From positions 62,001 to 126,000 of the forward strand of contig NZ_ANFM02000014.1 in assembly GCF_000333895.2 (NCBI RefSeq): a DNA stretch of 64,000 bases, read 5' to 3'. Made by a program: the position numbers and the translations under genes. Shown here one piece after another: positions 55,279 through 63,811 of the stretch (positions within the stretch are counted from its first letter, which is position 1; each line of letters starts with the position of its first letter). Source of the DNA: Grimontia indica (GTDB lineage Bacteria; Pseudomonadota; Gammaproteobacteria; Enterobacterales; Vibrionaceae). Below the pieces are notes generated by a model, which was not told the DNA's origin, did not search any database, and saw nothing but the letters and a program-made list of their open reading frames with translations.

Positions 55279-57156
55279 TTATCGGGTTGCATTCAGCAGA
55301 GTTTCAAAGGTTTCATTCGCGGCGGTCATGATTCGGGAAGACGCCATGTAGGCTTGCTGGAATTTCATCATGTTTGCCGCTTCTTCATCGAGGTTAACCC
55401 CGGAGATCTCTGCTACACGCCCTGCCGCTGCATCATGTTCAACGCGGCTGACATCCTCAAGGCGGGCAAAGGAGGCTTTCTGTACACCTAAATCCGTGTT
55501 CAGGCCTTCATAAACGTCAATCAGACTGGAACGGCCACCATCCATCAGTTTCTGGGTTTGAAGCTGCTGCATGCGGATAAGGTTACCGTTCTCACCGTCT
55601 GCAGGAAGCAAACTCACTGCAAAGATATCTTCTGCTGCCGCGCCCGGTGTCAGCTCAAACGTGGTGCCATTGACGGTCACCGGAGATGCTGGCGGATAGG
55701 CTTGCGGTGCAAGGAGAATATTGCCTTTCATGTCCAGAACAGCAAACTGAGATGCATCAGGAGAAATCGCCACCTGAAACTCTTGTTGCGCGCCTTGTTG
55801 AAGCACTTTCAGATTTCCCTGACCAGTGATAACAGAGGTGGAGCTGATATAACTCTGGGCGGCAATTTTTGCCGGGTCTTCCATGGTGACGGCAATCTGG
55901 CCGGCACCTTGACGCACTGGACGGAGAATGACGCGTTCGCCCGCAGCCAGACCTACATCAACCTGAATGCGCAAGCCATCATATTCAATCGACGGTGGCG
56001 AACCGGAAGGCGTAACAGCAACCATGTTCTTTTCCGGATCGACCAAAGTGTATTGGCTACCATCAAACTTCAAGTGGTAATCGCCAATTTTCAGTTGCGC
56101 CAAATCGTCGATATAGACTTTCAGTTCGGCTGTGGAATCCGACGCTTTCACCACGCGATCACGGGCGAAGTCTTCGCTGTTGAAATCCACATAAATGTTT
56201 TCACCCACCTGACCAGCAAGATCAAAACCCTGCGATTGCAGCTCGTTGATCGACATGGCAAAGCCTGCGGCTAAGCGGCCAAGTTCATCACGGGCCTGTG
56301 CCAGCGTGTTATCACGGTATTCGAACATCGCCCCCAGCTTGCCGCGAATGTCACCATTGTCGATGGGTTTGAGTGCTTTACCTTCCACCAGTGCCAAACG
56401 GCGTTTCTGGTAGTCCGGTGTGCCCGGCACCGTTTGCAGTTCACTGGCATGCAAGCCGGAAACCAATGTATGACCGCTACCGATAATGACGTTATACAAG
56501 CCATCATCACGCTGGTTCACACTGACTTGGGTAAATTCAGAGAGCTCATTGATAAGCTGCTGGTGACGGTCAAGCAAATCGTTATCCACCGCCTGCGATT
56601 TAAGGATCGCTTTATGGATATCCACAATCTCCGCACCAATGTCATTCATGCGTTTTAGTGTGGCGTCGATTTGGACGGTGGTATCCGCTTCCTGGTTTTG
56701 CAGAACATTGTTGATGTCGTTGAGACCGGCAGCAACCAGACGAGATTTTTCCAGCACCACTTTACGGGCGCCCATGTCACTTGGGCTGTCTGCCAGCCCT
56801 TTTACCGCGCCATAGAACTCATTCATGTTCTCTGGAATTTTCTTCGCAGAGTGAGACATCATGTCATCCAACATGGTGAGTTGACTGTTACGGGTTTGAG
56901 CGTGAGCCAATGCAGAGGTGGTGATATTCAATTCGTTAACGGCAAACTTATCGTAGTTGCGGCGAACGGCTGCCGCGTGCACGCCGTGGCCCCATTGGTT
57001 TGCCGACCAATAGGCGGAGTCATTGGCACGCTGCTCAACGGACTGACGGCTGTAGCCATCAGTATTCACGTTCGAGATGTTGTGACCCGTTGTGTTCAGC
57101 TGCCGCTGTGCTGTCAGAACGCCCTGAGAACCGAGCGTCAGCAGATCAAACCCCAT
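55279..57156 (-). CDS. flgK: Hook-filament junction protein FlgK (HAP1)
   Basis: FlgK (625 residues) forms the first junction zone between hook and filament. Diagnostic ends are GFDLLTLGSQGVLTAQRQLNTTGHNISNVNTDGYSRQSVEQ and SGVNLDEEAANMMKFQQAYMASSRIMTAANETFETLLNATR. It starts its own unit with a sigma-54-like element 58 bp upstream, separate from flgJ and the small membrane protein gene before it. Confidence 0.96.
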   Translation of the reverse strand: MGFDLLTLGSQGVLTAQRQLNTTGHNISNVNTDGYSRQSVEQRANDSAYWSANQWGHGVHAAAVRRNYDKFAVNELNITTSALAHAQTRNSQLTMLDDMMSHSAKKIPENMNEFYGAVKGLADSPSDMGARKVVLEKSRLVAAGLNDINNVLQNQEADTTVQIDATLKRMNDIGAEIVDIHKAILKSQAVDNDLLDRHQQLINELSEFTQVSVNQRDDGLYNVIIGSGHTLVSGLHASELQTVPGTPDYQKRRLALVEGKALKPIDNGDIRGKLGAMFEYRDNTLAQARDELGRLAAGFAMSINELQSQGFDLAGQVGENIYVDFNSEDFARDRVVKASDSTAELKVYIDDLAQLKIGDYHLKFDGSQYTLVDPEKNMVAVTPSGSPPSIEYDGLRIQVDVGLAAGERVILRPVRQGAGQIAVTMEDPAKIAAQSYISSTSVITGQGNLKVLQQGAQQEFQVAISPDASQFAVLDMKGNILLAPQAYPPASPVTVNGTTFELTPGAAAEDIFAVSLLPADGENGNLIRMQQLQTQKLMDGGRSSLIDVYEGLNTDLGVQKASFARLEDVSRVEHDAAAGRVAEISGVNLDEEAANMMKFQQAYMASSRIMTAANETFETLLNATR

Positions 57157-57213
57157 TCTGCCCCCGTATGCGGAAACGCATAACCTACGAAATTGTCTAT
57201 TGAGCAGAACAAT

Positions 57214-57228
57214 TCAAGAATCGTGCCA
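57214..57228 (-). promoter_or_regulatory. Candidate sigma-54 promoter of flgK-flgL
   Basis: The minus strand reads TGGCACGATTCTTGA then AT. The -24 element is a perfect match (TGGCACG), but the -12 is GA instead of GC. It lies 58 bp before the flgK start. Confidence 0.5.
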
Positions 57229-57326
57229 CAGAGCTTAAGGTCTGAAATTCAATAAGATAGGTGAAGCTTTCAACAACTTGGCTTCTCTCCGAGCCCCAGA
57301 AGGCAAGGGATTGCCGCCAAACAGTA

Positions 57327-57785
57327 TCAACTGTTGAGCCAGCTCCAAAGACCAAGCGAAAAGTTAGGCAAAAGATCGATACCCAGGAATGACTTCAGCA
57401 AATAGAGAGAGGTGATCACAATCGAGAACAGCACAAAGCTACTCAATAGCAAAACCAGCACACGTCCAGCATTGGCTGCCTTCTCTTCAGCACGGGTAAA
57501 TTCACGGCGGTTACGTCCAAAGAGGAATACCAGGTAGTAGTTCCACCCAAACCCACCAATGACGGTTCTAAAATCTATCGCATGACGAGCCTTGGCACGG
57601 GTGCCAAACATGAGTTTAAGCTGGAGTAATTGCGCATCGGTGAAGGATTCCGCAACATCCTTCGGAGTTCTCTCCAGAAATGAGCGGATAAACGGATCGC
57701 GCTGAATAGAGCCGCTAGAATGCTCTGAGATGGTTTTTTGTCCCTGTTCGGGTTCTCTTTCCTGCTTGGGTAGCTGCTCTGCCAT
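57327..57785 (-). CDS. Uncharacterised small membrane protein in the flg operon
   Basis: This 152-residue protein has no function I can assign. A charged, Gln/Glu-rich N-terminus (1-30) precedes a segment that may be a conserved motif (FIRSFLERTPKDVAESFTDAQLLQLKLMF). An HxxDxR-type block (HAIDFR, 68-73) with YYLVFLFGRNRREF follows, and then one clear membrane helix (about 108-131, RVLVLLLSSFVLFSIVITSLYLL). Such proteins occur in vibrios and relatives and, to my recollection, are sometimes misannotated as EPSP synthase; nothing here supports an enzyme. It sits between flgJ and flgK, has an AAAGGTGAAGG ribosome-binding site, and is preceded by a weak hairpin behind flgJ. Confidence 0.65.
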   Translation of the reverse strand: MAEQLPKQEREPEQGQKTISEHSSGSIQRDPFIRSFLERTPKDVAESFTDAQLLQLKLMFGTRAKARHAIDFRTVIGGFGWNYYLVFLFGRNRREFTRAEEKAANAGRVLVLLLSSFVLFSIVITSLYLLKSFLGIDLLPNFSLGLWSWLNS

Positions 57786-57839
57786 TTGCCTTCACCTTTC
57801 GCTGCGACAGAGCGGAAAACAACAAACCGCCCTTGCGGA

Positions 57840-58820
57840 TTATTGTTCCATCATGCCTTTAACACGGTTAAACACACTGATCACTTTGTCGGAGTACTTA
57901 GGATCCGTTGCATAGCCCGCTTGATGCAGACCACGGATAAACTGTTCAGGCTCTGCGGTCTGTTGTAGGGCGTTGGCATAACGCGGATTCCGGTTCAGAA
58001 AACTCACGTAATCATTAAAACTGTCTTCATATGAAGCATAGGCACGAAATGACGCCATTTCCTGAACAGGGATATCATCATGGAATTCCAGCGTCTGGGT
58101 GGCTACTTTGTTACCATCCCAGCGGGGATCCGCTTTGATGTTAAAAAGGTTATGGCTGGAACCACGCGCATTGGCGATCACTTTCTTGCCCCAACCCGTT
58201 TCCAGTGCGGCTTGCGCAATCAAAATGGCAGGATCTGTCCCTAAGGTACGAGCGGCCTTTTTCGCGTATGGCGTCAAACGGCTAACAAACTCATCCGGGG
58301 TTTCAAAAGGCTTACTGGCTTCTACTTTTGGTACAGCATTTTGCTGCGCTAACATGTGAGCGCTTGGAATAACGGTGTCATCAGAAAGCGGTGGCAACAC
58401 TTGCTGTGCAGTCTCCTCTTCCGTCATGTTTGGAGCAAGTGGCAGCGTTGGCTGCAGGCGAATGCGATCGCTCGCGCTGTTGTCACCCACATCCATCGGT
58501 TCGCTGTTTTGCAATCCTTTGAATTGCTGAACAATCAGATCGGCTAGCCCCAACGAACCTTCACGGGAAAGCGCACTGGAAAGCTGTTCGTCTGCCATTT
58601 GTTCATAGAATTTGGAAGTGCGGTTATCAATCAAATCTGACTCGAAGGCTTCGTTGGCACTTCGCATCGATTTGAACAGCATTTGGGTGAACAGAGCTTC
58701 AAACTGCTCTGCCGCAGCGTGCAAGGCATCGTCTGATTGCTCGCCGTTCGCCGCTTTCTGGCGAAGAATATCCAGTCGGCTGAGGTCGTGAATAAATCCG
58801 GTATCTAATGGTGCTTTCAT
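57840..58820 (-). CDS. flgJ: Rod-cap and peptidoglycan hydrolase FlgJ
   Basis: FlgJ (326 residues) is a dual protein. The N-terminal rod-binding domain (about 15-110: AAEQFEALFTQMLFKSMRSANEAFESDLIDN) scaffolds rod assembly. The C-terminal glucosaminidase domain (about 175-320: DEFVSRLTPYAKKAARTLGTDPAILIAQAALETGWGKKVI) opens the peptidoglycan and includes a conserved glutamate in AALETGWG. They are joined by a Thr/Pro/Val linker. It lies 3 bp after flgI. Confidence 0.96.
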   Translation of the reverse strand: MKAPLDTGFIHDLSRLDILRQKAANGEQSDDALHAAAEQFEALFTQMLFKSMRSANEAFESDLIDNRTSKFYEQMADEQLSSALSREGSLGLADLIVQQFKGLQNSEPMDVGDNSASDRIRLQPTLPLAPNMTEEETAQQVLPPLSDDTVIPSAHMLAQQNAVPKVEASKPFETPDEFVSRLTPYAKKAARTLGTDPAILIAQAALETGWGKKVIANARGSSHNLFNIKADPRWDGNKVATQTLEFHDDIPVQEMASFRAYASYEDSFNDYVSFLNRNPRYANALQQTAEPEQFIRGLHQAGYATDPKYSDKVISVFNRVKGMMEQ

Positions 58821-58823
58821 GGC

Positions 58824-59915
58824 TTAAATCACTATCAGTTGACCGTCGATAGCGCCCGCTTGCTTGAGCGCCTGCAAGATTGCCATCAAGTCTGAGGGTG
58901 CCGCACCAACGCCATTCACGGCGCGGACCAAATCATCCAGCGTGACACCGGGTTTGAAGTGGAACATGCGGCCATCTTCTTCCGTCACTTCCACACCGGA
59001 ATCCGGCACGACTACGGTTTCACCGCCAGAGAATGCACCCGGCTGGCTGACCTGCAGATTTTCGTTAATGGTGACTGTCATGCCGCCATGTGTGATGGCC
59101 GCAGGACGAAGACGTACGTTTTGACCCACCACAATGGTGCCTGTGCGGCTGTTCACGATGATTTTTGCCGCAGCATCGGCCGGAACAAACTCTAGATTTT
59201 CTACCGTAGAAAGGAAGGCAACACGTTGGGACAGATCACGGGGTGCACGGACACGCACTGAGGTAGCATCCATTGCCGATGCAGTATTTGGCCCAAGGAA
59301 ACTGTTGATGGAGTCCGCCATGCGCTGCGCGGTGGTGAAGTCAGATTCGAACAGGTTGAAGGTAATGTGATCGCCACGACCAAACGGTGAAGGCACTTCC
59401 TGCTCGACCGTCGCGCCGTTGGTGATGCGGCCAACAGTTGGCGTGTTACCGACGATAGAGGAACCGTCTGCACCTTCCGCACTGAAGCCACCCACAATCA
59501 GGTTGCCTTGTGCCACGGCGTAGACTTTACCATCCAGACCTTTCATGAAGGTTTGTACCAGCGTACCGCCGCGCAAGCTCTTTGCAGAACCGATGGACGA
59601 CACTGTGATGTCAATTTTCTGGCCTTGCTTTGAAAATGGCGGCAACTCAGCACTGACGGCCACCGCTGCCACATTCTTGGTTTTCGGTTTGGTGCCCGGT
59701 GGCAATTGAATGCCGAAGTTTTTCAGCATGGCATTAAAGCTTTGATCGGTAAACGGCGTGCTCTCACCTGTTCCGGCAAGACCTACCACTAATCCGTATC
59801 CCACCAATTGGTTGCTACGTACACCTGCCACTTCCGACACATCTTTAATGCGGGCAGCTTGTGCCGCTGGGGCAACCAATAGGGCGATTAAAAACAGCTT
59901 TAGCCAACTCTTCAC
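58824..59915 (-). CDS. flgI: Flagellar P-ring protein FlgI
   Basis: FlgI (363 residues) forms the periplasmic P ring. A cleavable Sec signal spans residues 1-20 ([14 protein letters not shown]). The mature protein starts [31 protein letters not shown], which is diagnostic. The C-terminus [13 protein letters not shown] is also typical. Length is normal. It is 28 bp after flgH. Confidence 0.97.
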   Translation of the reverse strand: MKSWLKLFLIALLVAPAAQAARIKDVSEVAGVRSNQLVGYGLVVGLAGTGESTPFTDQSFNAMLKNFGIQLPPGTKPKTKNVAAVAVSAELPPFSKQGQKIDITVSSIGSAKSLRGGTLVQTFMKGLDGKVYAVAQGNLIVGGFSAEGADGSSIVGNTPTVGRITNGATVEQEVPSPFGRGDHITFNLFESDFTTAQRMADSINSFLGPNTASAMDATSVRVRAPRDLSQRVAFLSTVENLEFVPADAAAKIIVNSRTGTIVVGQNVRLRPAAITHGGMTVTINENLQVSQPGAFSGGETVVVPDSGVEVTEEDGRMFHFKPGVTLDDLVRAVNGVGAAPSDLMAILQALKQAGAIDGQLIVI

Positions 59916-59943
59916 GTCAATTCTCCGGCATCTTTTCTATGCG

Positions 59944-60735
59944 TTATAGAACGACATTAAAGAATCGTGCCAAGAATCCCTGATCCTGCGTATCCTGACG
60001 ATCGCCAGTGCCTGAATACTGGATGCGGGCGTTGGAAATACGCGTCGAGGCGATGGTGTTCTCTGACGTGATGTCGTCTGGGCGAATCGTACCGCTCAAA
60101 CGGATATATTCATCGCCAGTGTTCAGCGTCAGCCATTTCTCACCACGAATCAGCAAGTTACCGTTCGACATCACATCAATCACTTCAACGGAAATCGAAC
60201 CAGAAATGCTGTTGCTCTGGTCTGCACTGGTCGAGCCGCTGGTAGAGTTATCATGCGCGGCGGCATATGACAGGTTGCGGTCGCCAATCGTCACTTCCTG
60301 ACCACCTAACGACAGTGGGTCCATGCTCAGGTCGCTCGATTTTGCCGCGTCGCTGCTGGCGCTCTTTTTAGCCTGCGTTTTCTCTTCCAGCATCACAGTC
60401 ACTATATCGCCAATGCTGCGCGGTTTGGTGTCATCGTAAAGATCTTGCGCACTCACTGCACTGAACAGCGAGCCTGTTGCCGTCGCATAGTGTTCCGGCT
60501 GACGGGTCGGATGAAGTGGTGTCCAGTTTGGATCACCGGCTACCGGATCTTCGCGTTCACGAAGCAGGCCAATCAGCCCTTCACTACCCGGTTCGGTATT
60601 ACCTTCAACCGCGTCAGTTTCTGTTGTGCCCTGCACCACTTCGCTTTGATTTTCCGCCAAAAAGGCTTCTGGATTCATCATTTCACAGCCGGAAACCGTC
60701 GCCAGCATAAATCCTGTGATCAGTAACTTTTTCAT
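59944..60735 (-). CDS. flgH: Flagellar L-ring lipoprotein FlgH
   Basis: FlgH (263 residues) forms the outer-membrane L ring and is anchored as a lipoprotein, with the lipobox TVSGC placing the lipidated cysteine at residue 17. Conserved segments include [38 protein letters not shown] and the C-terminal [33 protein letters not shown]. The N-terminal ~50 mature residues are Glu-rich and slightly longer than in E. coli. It lies 15 bp after flgG. Confidence 0.96.
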   Translation of the reverse strand: MKKLLITGFMLATVSGCEMMNPEAFLAENQSEVVQGTTETDAVEGNTEPGSEGLIGLLREREDPVAGDPNWTPLHPTRQPEHYATATGSLFSAVSAQDLYDDTKPRSIGDIVTVMLEEKTQAKKSASSDAAKSSDLSMDPLSLGGQEVTIGDRNLSYAAAHDNSTSGSTSADQSNSISGSISVEVIDVMSNGNLLIRGEKWLTLNTGDEYIRLSGTIRPDDITSENTIASTRISNARIQYSGTGDRQDTQDQGFLARFFNVVL

Positions 60736-60750
60736 CCGCCTTTTACTCCT

Positions 60751-61539
60751 TTATAGCTGCTGGTTGACGTAGCTCAGCATCTGGTCGACAGACGAAATCA
60801 CTTTGGAGTTCATTTCATAAACCCGCTGCGCTTCGATCATGTTGACCAATTCTTCGGTGACGTTAACGTTGGAGGTTTCCAGCATTGATTGTCTGACACT
60901 GCCAAGGCCATCAAGACCCGGTACACCCTCTTGTGGGTCACCACTCGCGCCCGTTGGCAGGTAGAGGTTTTGTCCGATAGGCTCAAGGCCGCCTGGGTTG
61001 ATGAAGTCAACTGTCGTGATCTGTCCGATAACGGCATTGGCCTGCTGTCCACGCAATCTCGCAGAGACTTCGCCATCAGTACCGATAGTCACCTGAATGG
61101 CATCCGGCGGTACGACAATTTCTGGCTCCAGTGGATAGCCCGCACCAGAGGTCACAATCACGCCTTCGTCATTCAGCGTGAATTGACCGTTGCGCTGGTA
61201 ACCGATGTTGCCGTCTGGCAGCAAAATCTGGAAGAAGCCGTCACCTTCGATCATCAGGTCGAGGGCGTTGTTGGTAGTTTGGGCATTACCATTGGTGTGA
61301 ACGCGCTGCGTTGCCACCACTTTCGAACCGGCACCCAACATCAAGCCGCTTGGCAGTTCAGTGTTCTGTGAAGACTGACCGCCAGGCTGGTTGATGTTTT
61401 GATAAAACAGATCTTCAAAAACCGCGCGGGACTTTTTAAAGCCCACTGTCGAGGCGTTCGCCAAGTTATTCGAAATGGTCGAAATGTTGGTCTGTTGTGC
61501 GTCTAGGCCGGTTTTACTCACCCACAGTGCTGGATGCAT
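60751..61539 (-). CDS. flgG: Distal rod protein FlgG
   Basis: FlgG (262 residues) builds the distal rod. The N-terminal rod/hook motif (ALWVSKTGLDAQQTNISTISNNLANASTVGFKKSRAVFEDL) and the C-terminal NVTEELVNMIEAQRVYEMNSKVISSVDQMLSYVNQQL are standard. The rod-specific insert around YQNINQPGGQSSQNTELPSG that distinguishes FlgG from the bendable hook protein is present. Confidence 0.97.
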   Translation of the reverse strand: MHPALWVSKTGLDAQQTNISTISNNLANASTVGFKKSRAVFEDLFYQNINQPGGQSSQNTELPSGLMLGAGSKVVATQRVHTNGNAQTTNNALDLMIEGDGFFQILLPDGNIGYQRNGQFTLNDEGVIVTSGAGYPLEPEIVVPPDAIQVTIGTDGEVSARLRGQQANAVIGQITTVDFINPGGLEPIGQNLYLPTGASGDPQEGVPGLDGLGSVRQSMLETSNVNVTEELVNMIEAQRVYEMNSKVISSVDQMLSYVNQQL

Positions 61540-61555
61540 ACTGAATTCCTCTCAA

Positions 61556-62305
61556 TTAACCCATGCGCAGCAGAGAGTTAGATGCTTGATCCATTTCCTC
61601 TGCGGTTTTCATTAGTTTGACTTGCATTTCAAAGTGACGCTGAAGGTCAATCAGCCCCGTCATCTCATTTATCGGGTTGACGTTACTGCCTTCCAGTGCG
61701 CCAGTCAGAAGTGACACTCCCGCGTCAGCTTCATACACGGTGCCGGGATTAATCGGCTTGAATACACCGTTTTTGTCTTTAAAAAGCTCATCGTTATTCG
61801 GGCGGACAAGTTTGATGCGGTCGACTTCTTCCATCGCTTCCGGTGGCGCGCCTTGTGGCAACACAGACACTGTACCGTCAGTCCCGATTTCAATTTTCGA
61901 AACCGGTAAAGGAAGGAAGATTGGCGCGCCGCGCTCTCCTAGGATCAAATGGCCGTGACCATTTTGCAGCATTCCCGTTTGGTCAACTTTTAGGTTACCG
62001 ACTCGGGTGTAGCCCTCTTGACCTGTGCCATCCAAAACCGCCAGCCAACCGTCACCTTTAATAGCAACGTCAAGTTCACGACCAGTGGTGATAGTTGAAC
62101 CTTGTGCAAAGCTGTATCCAGGACGCTCTGTCATATTGAACACACGGGTCGGTAAGCCTTCTCCGTATGCTTGCATAGCACGAGCCTGTTCCAGGTCTGC
62201 GCGAAAGCCAGTGGTACTGGCGTTTGCCAGATTGTTGGCACGCAGCTGTAAAGCCTGCATATCTTGTTTGGCGCCACTCATGGCGAGAAATAGTGCGCGA
62301 TCCAT
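61556..62305 (-). CDS. flgF: Proximal rod protein FlgF
   Basis: FlgF (249 residues) is a proximal rod subunit. Typical start MDRALFLAMSGAKQDMQALQLRANNLANASTTGFRADL and end NVNPINEMTGLIDLQRHFEMQVKLMKTAEEMDQASNSLLRMG are present. The frame opens at 62356, but ATG 62305 (with an ACAGGAGA ribosome-binding site) gives the family N-terminus and lies 36 bp after a near-consensus sigma-54 element, so the upstream codons cannot all be translated from that transcript. Confidence 0.95.
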   Translation of the reverse strand: MDRALFLAMSGAKQDMQALQLRANNLANASTTGFRADLEQARAMQAYGEGLPTRVFNMTERPGYSFAQGSTITTGRELDVAIKGDGWLAVLDGTGQEGYTRVGNLKVDQTGMLQNGHGHLILGERGAPIFLPLPVSKIEIGTDGTVSVLPQGAPPEAMEEVDRIKLVRPNNDELFKDKNGVFKPINPGTVYEADAGVSLLTGALEGSNVNPINEMTGLIDLQRHFEMQVKLMKTAEEMDQASNSLLRMG

Positions 62306-62340
62306 TAAGACGTTCTCCTGTCGCTTATGCATTAAAGAAA

Positions 62341-62356
62341 GCAAGAAGGGTGCCAA
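62341..62356 (-). promoter_or_regulatory. Sigma-54 promoter for flgF-flgG-flgH-flgI-flgJ
   Basis: The minus strand reads TTGGCACCCTTCTTGC then TTT, with an exact -24 (TTGGCAC), an exact -12 (TTGC) and 10-base spacing. It is the best sigma-54 match in this window by eye. Confidence 0.82.
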
Positions 62357-62435
62357 AATGCAATATTGTAGAATTACAACAAGTTAGTGCAAGAAATGAG
62401 CAGATTGAGGAGAGAGATAAGAATAATTCTGGGAA

Positions 62436-62465
62436 AAGAATTGCCGCCCGGTCGCCGAGCGGCAA
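62436..62465 (-). terminator. Probable terminator between flgE and flgF
   Basis: On the minus strand TTGCCGC pairs with GCGGCAA (inner CG/CG pairs also possible) and is followed by TTCTTTT. It lies 18 bp after the flgE stop in a 177-bp gap. Confidence 0.6.
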
Positions 62466-62482
62466 AAGAACACATATAGCGA

Positions 62483-63790
62483 TTAACGAATCTGGAGAAT
62501 CGTCTGTTGCATCTGGTTACCTACTTCCAGCGAGCGTGAGTTCGCTTGGAAGTTGCGCTGTGCGGTAATCAAGTCCACCAGCTCTTGGGTCATGTCGATG
62601 TTTGACTGCTCGATAGTACCGCTTTTCACTTTACCGAACGCGCCTTGCATCGCCTCACCCCACACGGCTTCACCAGATTGCTGGGTCACTTTCCACTGGG
62701 TATTACCCGCTTGAGAAAGACCTTGCTGGTTAGATACACGAACCATCGCCACTCGGCCCAGCGCAACGTTTTCGCCGTTACTGTAGGTCGCCATGATGGT
62801 GCCTTTCGGATCGATATCCACTTTCGCCAGGTAGCCCGTGGTTGCGCCATCTTCCGTGAACTTACGCATTTCAAACGGTGAGGCGTACTGCGTTGGCTCT
62901 TCAAAGTTAATTGTCAGCGCCTGCGAACCGTCTGCACCGTTCATTTCAAGGCCAGCACCGTTAGGACCAAACTCTACGGTCTGGATTGGCGCGCCATTGT
63001 TTACGGTATTCACTGAACCATCGCTGTTGAATTCAATCGAGTGACCGACCTGACCGGTTGCACTGGTGAATTCACCGCCGGTCAGACTCAGCGGCTTTTC
63101 ACCGGTCGCGTCTGTTGCCGTGTAGTAAACAGCCCACTTGTTCGGTGTCACGTTATCTTTGACGTAGTAAGTGGTCAGTTTGTATGGCTGACCCAGTGAG
63201 TCAAAGATCGTGGCTGATGTCGATTTGTTGTATGTGTCTGGGTCTTCAGGATTGAATAGCGCTGGATCTTTCTCTGCGCCACCTGCTGGCAGGTTCAAAC
63301 CAATATCGACATTTTCAGAGGCGCGTGGCTGACCAAACTGATCTGGCACGTTCAGCGCTTTCGGCTCAAAAGAACCGACTTGCAATGTTTCATTATCAAC
63401 GTTGTAGCCCAGCAGGAACTGACCCTCTGAGTTAACAATGTTGTTGTTTTTATCAAGGTGGAAAGCACCGTTACGGGTCAACACGTTGTTTTGCGTTGCC
63501 AGGTTGTCGTTAGCAACCGCGAAGTAACCGTTACCACTGATACGCAGATCCAGTGGGTTGTTGGTGTAGATACTGGAACCTTCATGGAACTGCTGCGCAA
63601 CAATCGAGGTTTGCACACCGCTACCTGTGGTGGTCTTTGCGTTCGAGAAGATCGACGCAGAATAAACGTCACCAAACTCAGCACGCGACTCTTTAAAACC
63701 AAAAGTGTTGGCGTTCGCAATGTTGTTACTGGTGGTGTTCATGTCTTTTTGAGCTGCCGCCAGGCCACTCAGTGCGATATTTAAAGCCAT
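62483..63790 (-). CDS. flgE: Flagellar hook protein FlgE
   Basis: FlgE (435 residues) forms the hook. N-terminal signature ALNIALSGLAAAQKDMNTTSNNIANANTFGFKESRAEFGDVY and C-terminal EQSNIDMTQELVDLITAQRNFQANSRSLEVGNQMQQTILQIR are diagnostic. The middle domain is variable and holds a FlgE-specific TATIFDSLGQPYKLTTYYVKD block. It lies 21 bp after flgD and is followed by a hairpin that may end this part of the operon. Confidence 0.97.
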   Translation of the reverse strand: MALNIALSGLAAAQKDMNTTSNNIANANTFGFKESRAEFGDVYSASIFSNAKTTTGSGVQTSIVAQQFHEGSSIYTNNPLDLRISGNGYFAVANDNLATQNNVLTRNGAFHLDKNNNIVNSEGQFLLGYNVDNETLQVGSFEPKALNVPDQFGQPRASENVDIGLNLPAGGAEKDPALFNPEDPDTYNKSTSATIFDSLGQPYKLTTYYVKDNVTPNKWAVYYTATDATGEKPLSLTGGEFTSATGQVGHSIEFNSDGSVNTVNNGAPIQTVEFGPNGAGLEMNGADGSQALTINFEEPTQYASPFEMRKFTEDGATTGYLAKVDIDPKGTIMATYSNGENVALGRVAMVRVSNQQGLSQAGNTQWKVTQQSGEAVWGEAMQGAFGKVKSGTIEQSNIDMTQELVDLITAQRNFQANSRSLEVGNQMQQTILQIR

Positions 63791-63811
63791 TGCTGGAACT
63801 CCTCTGTCCTT

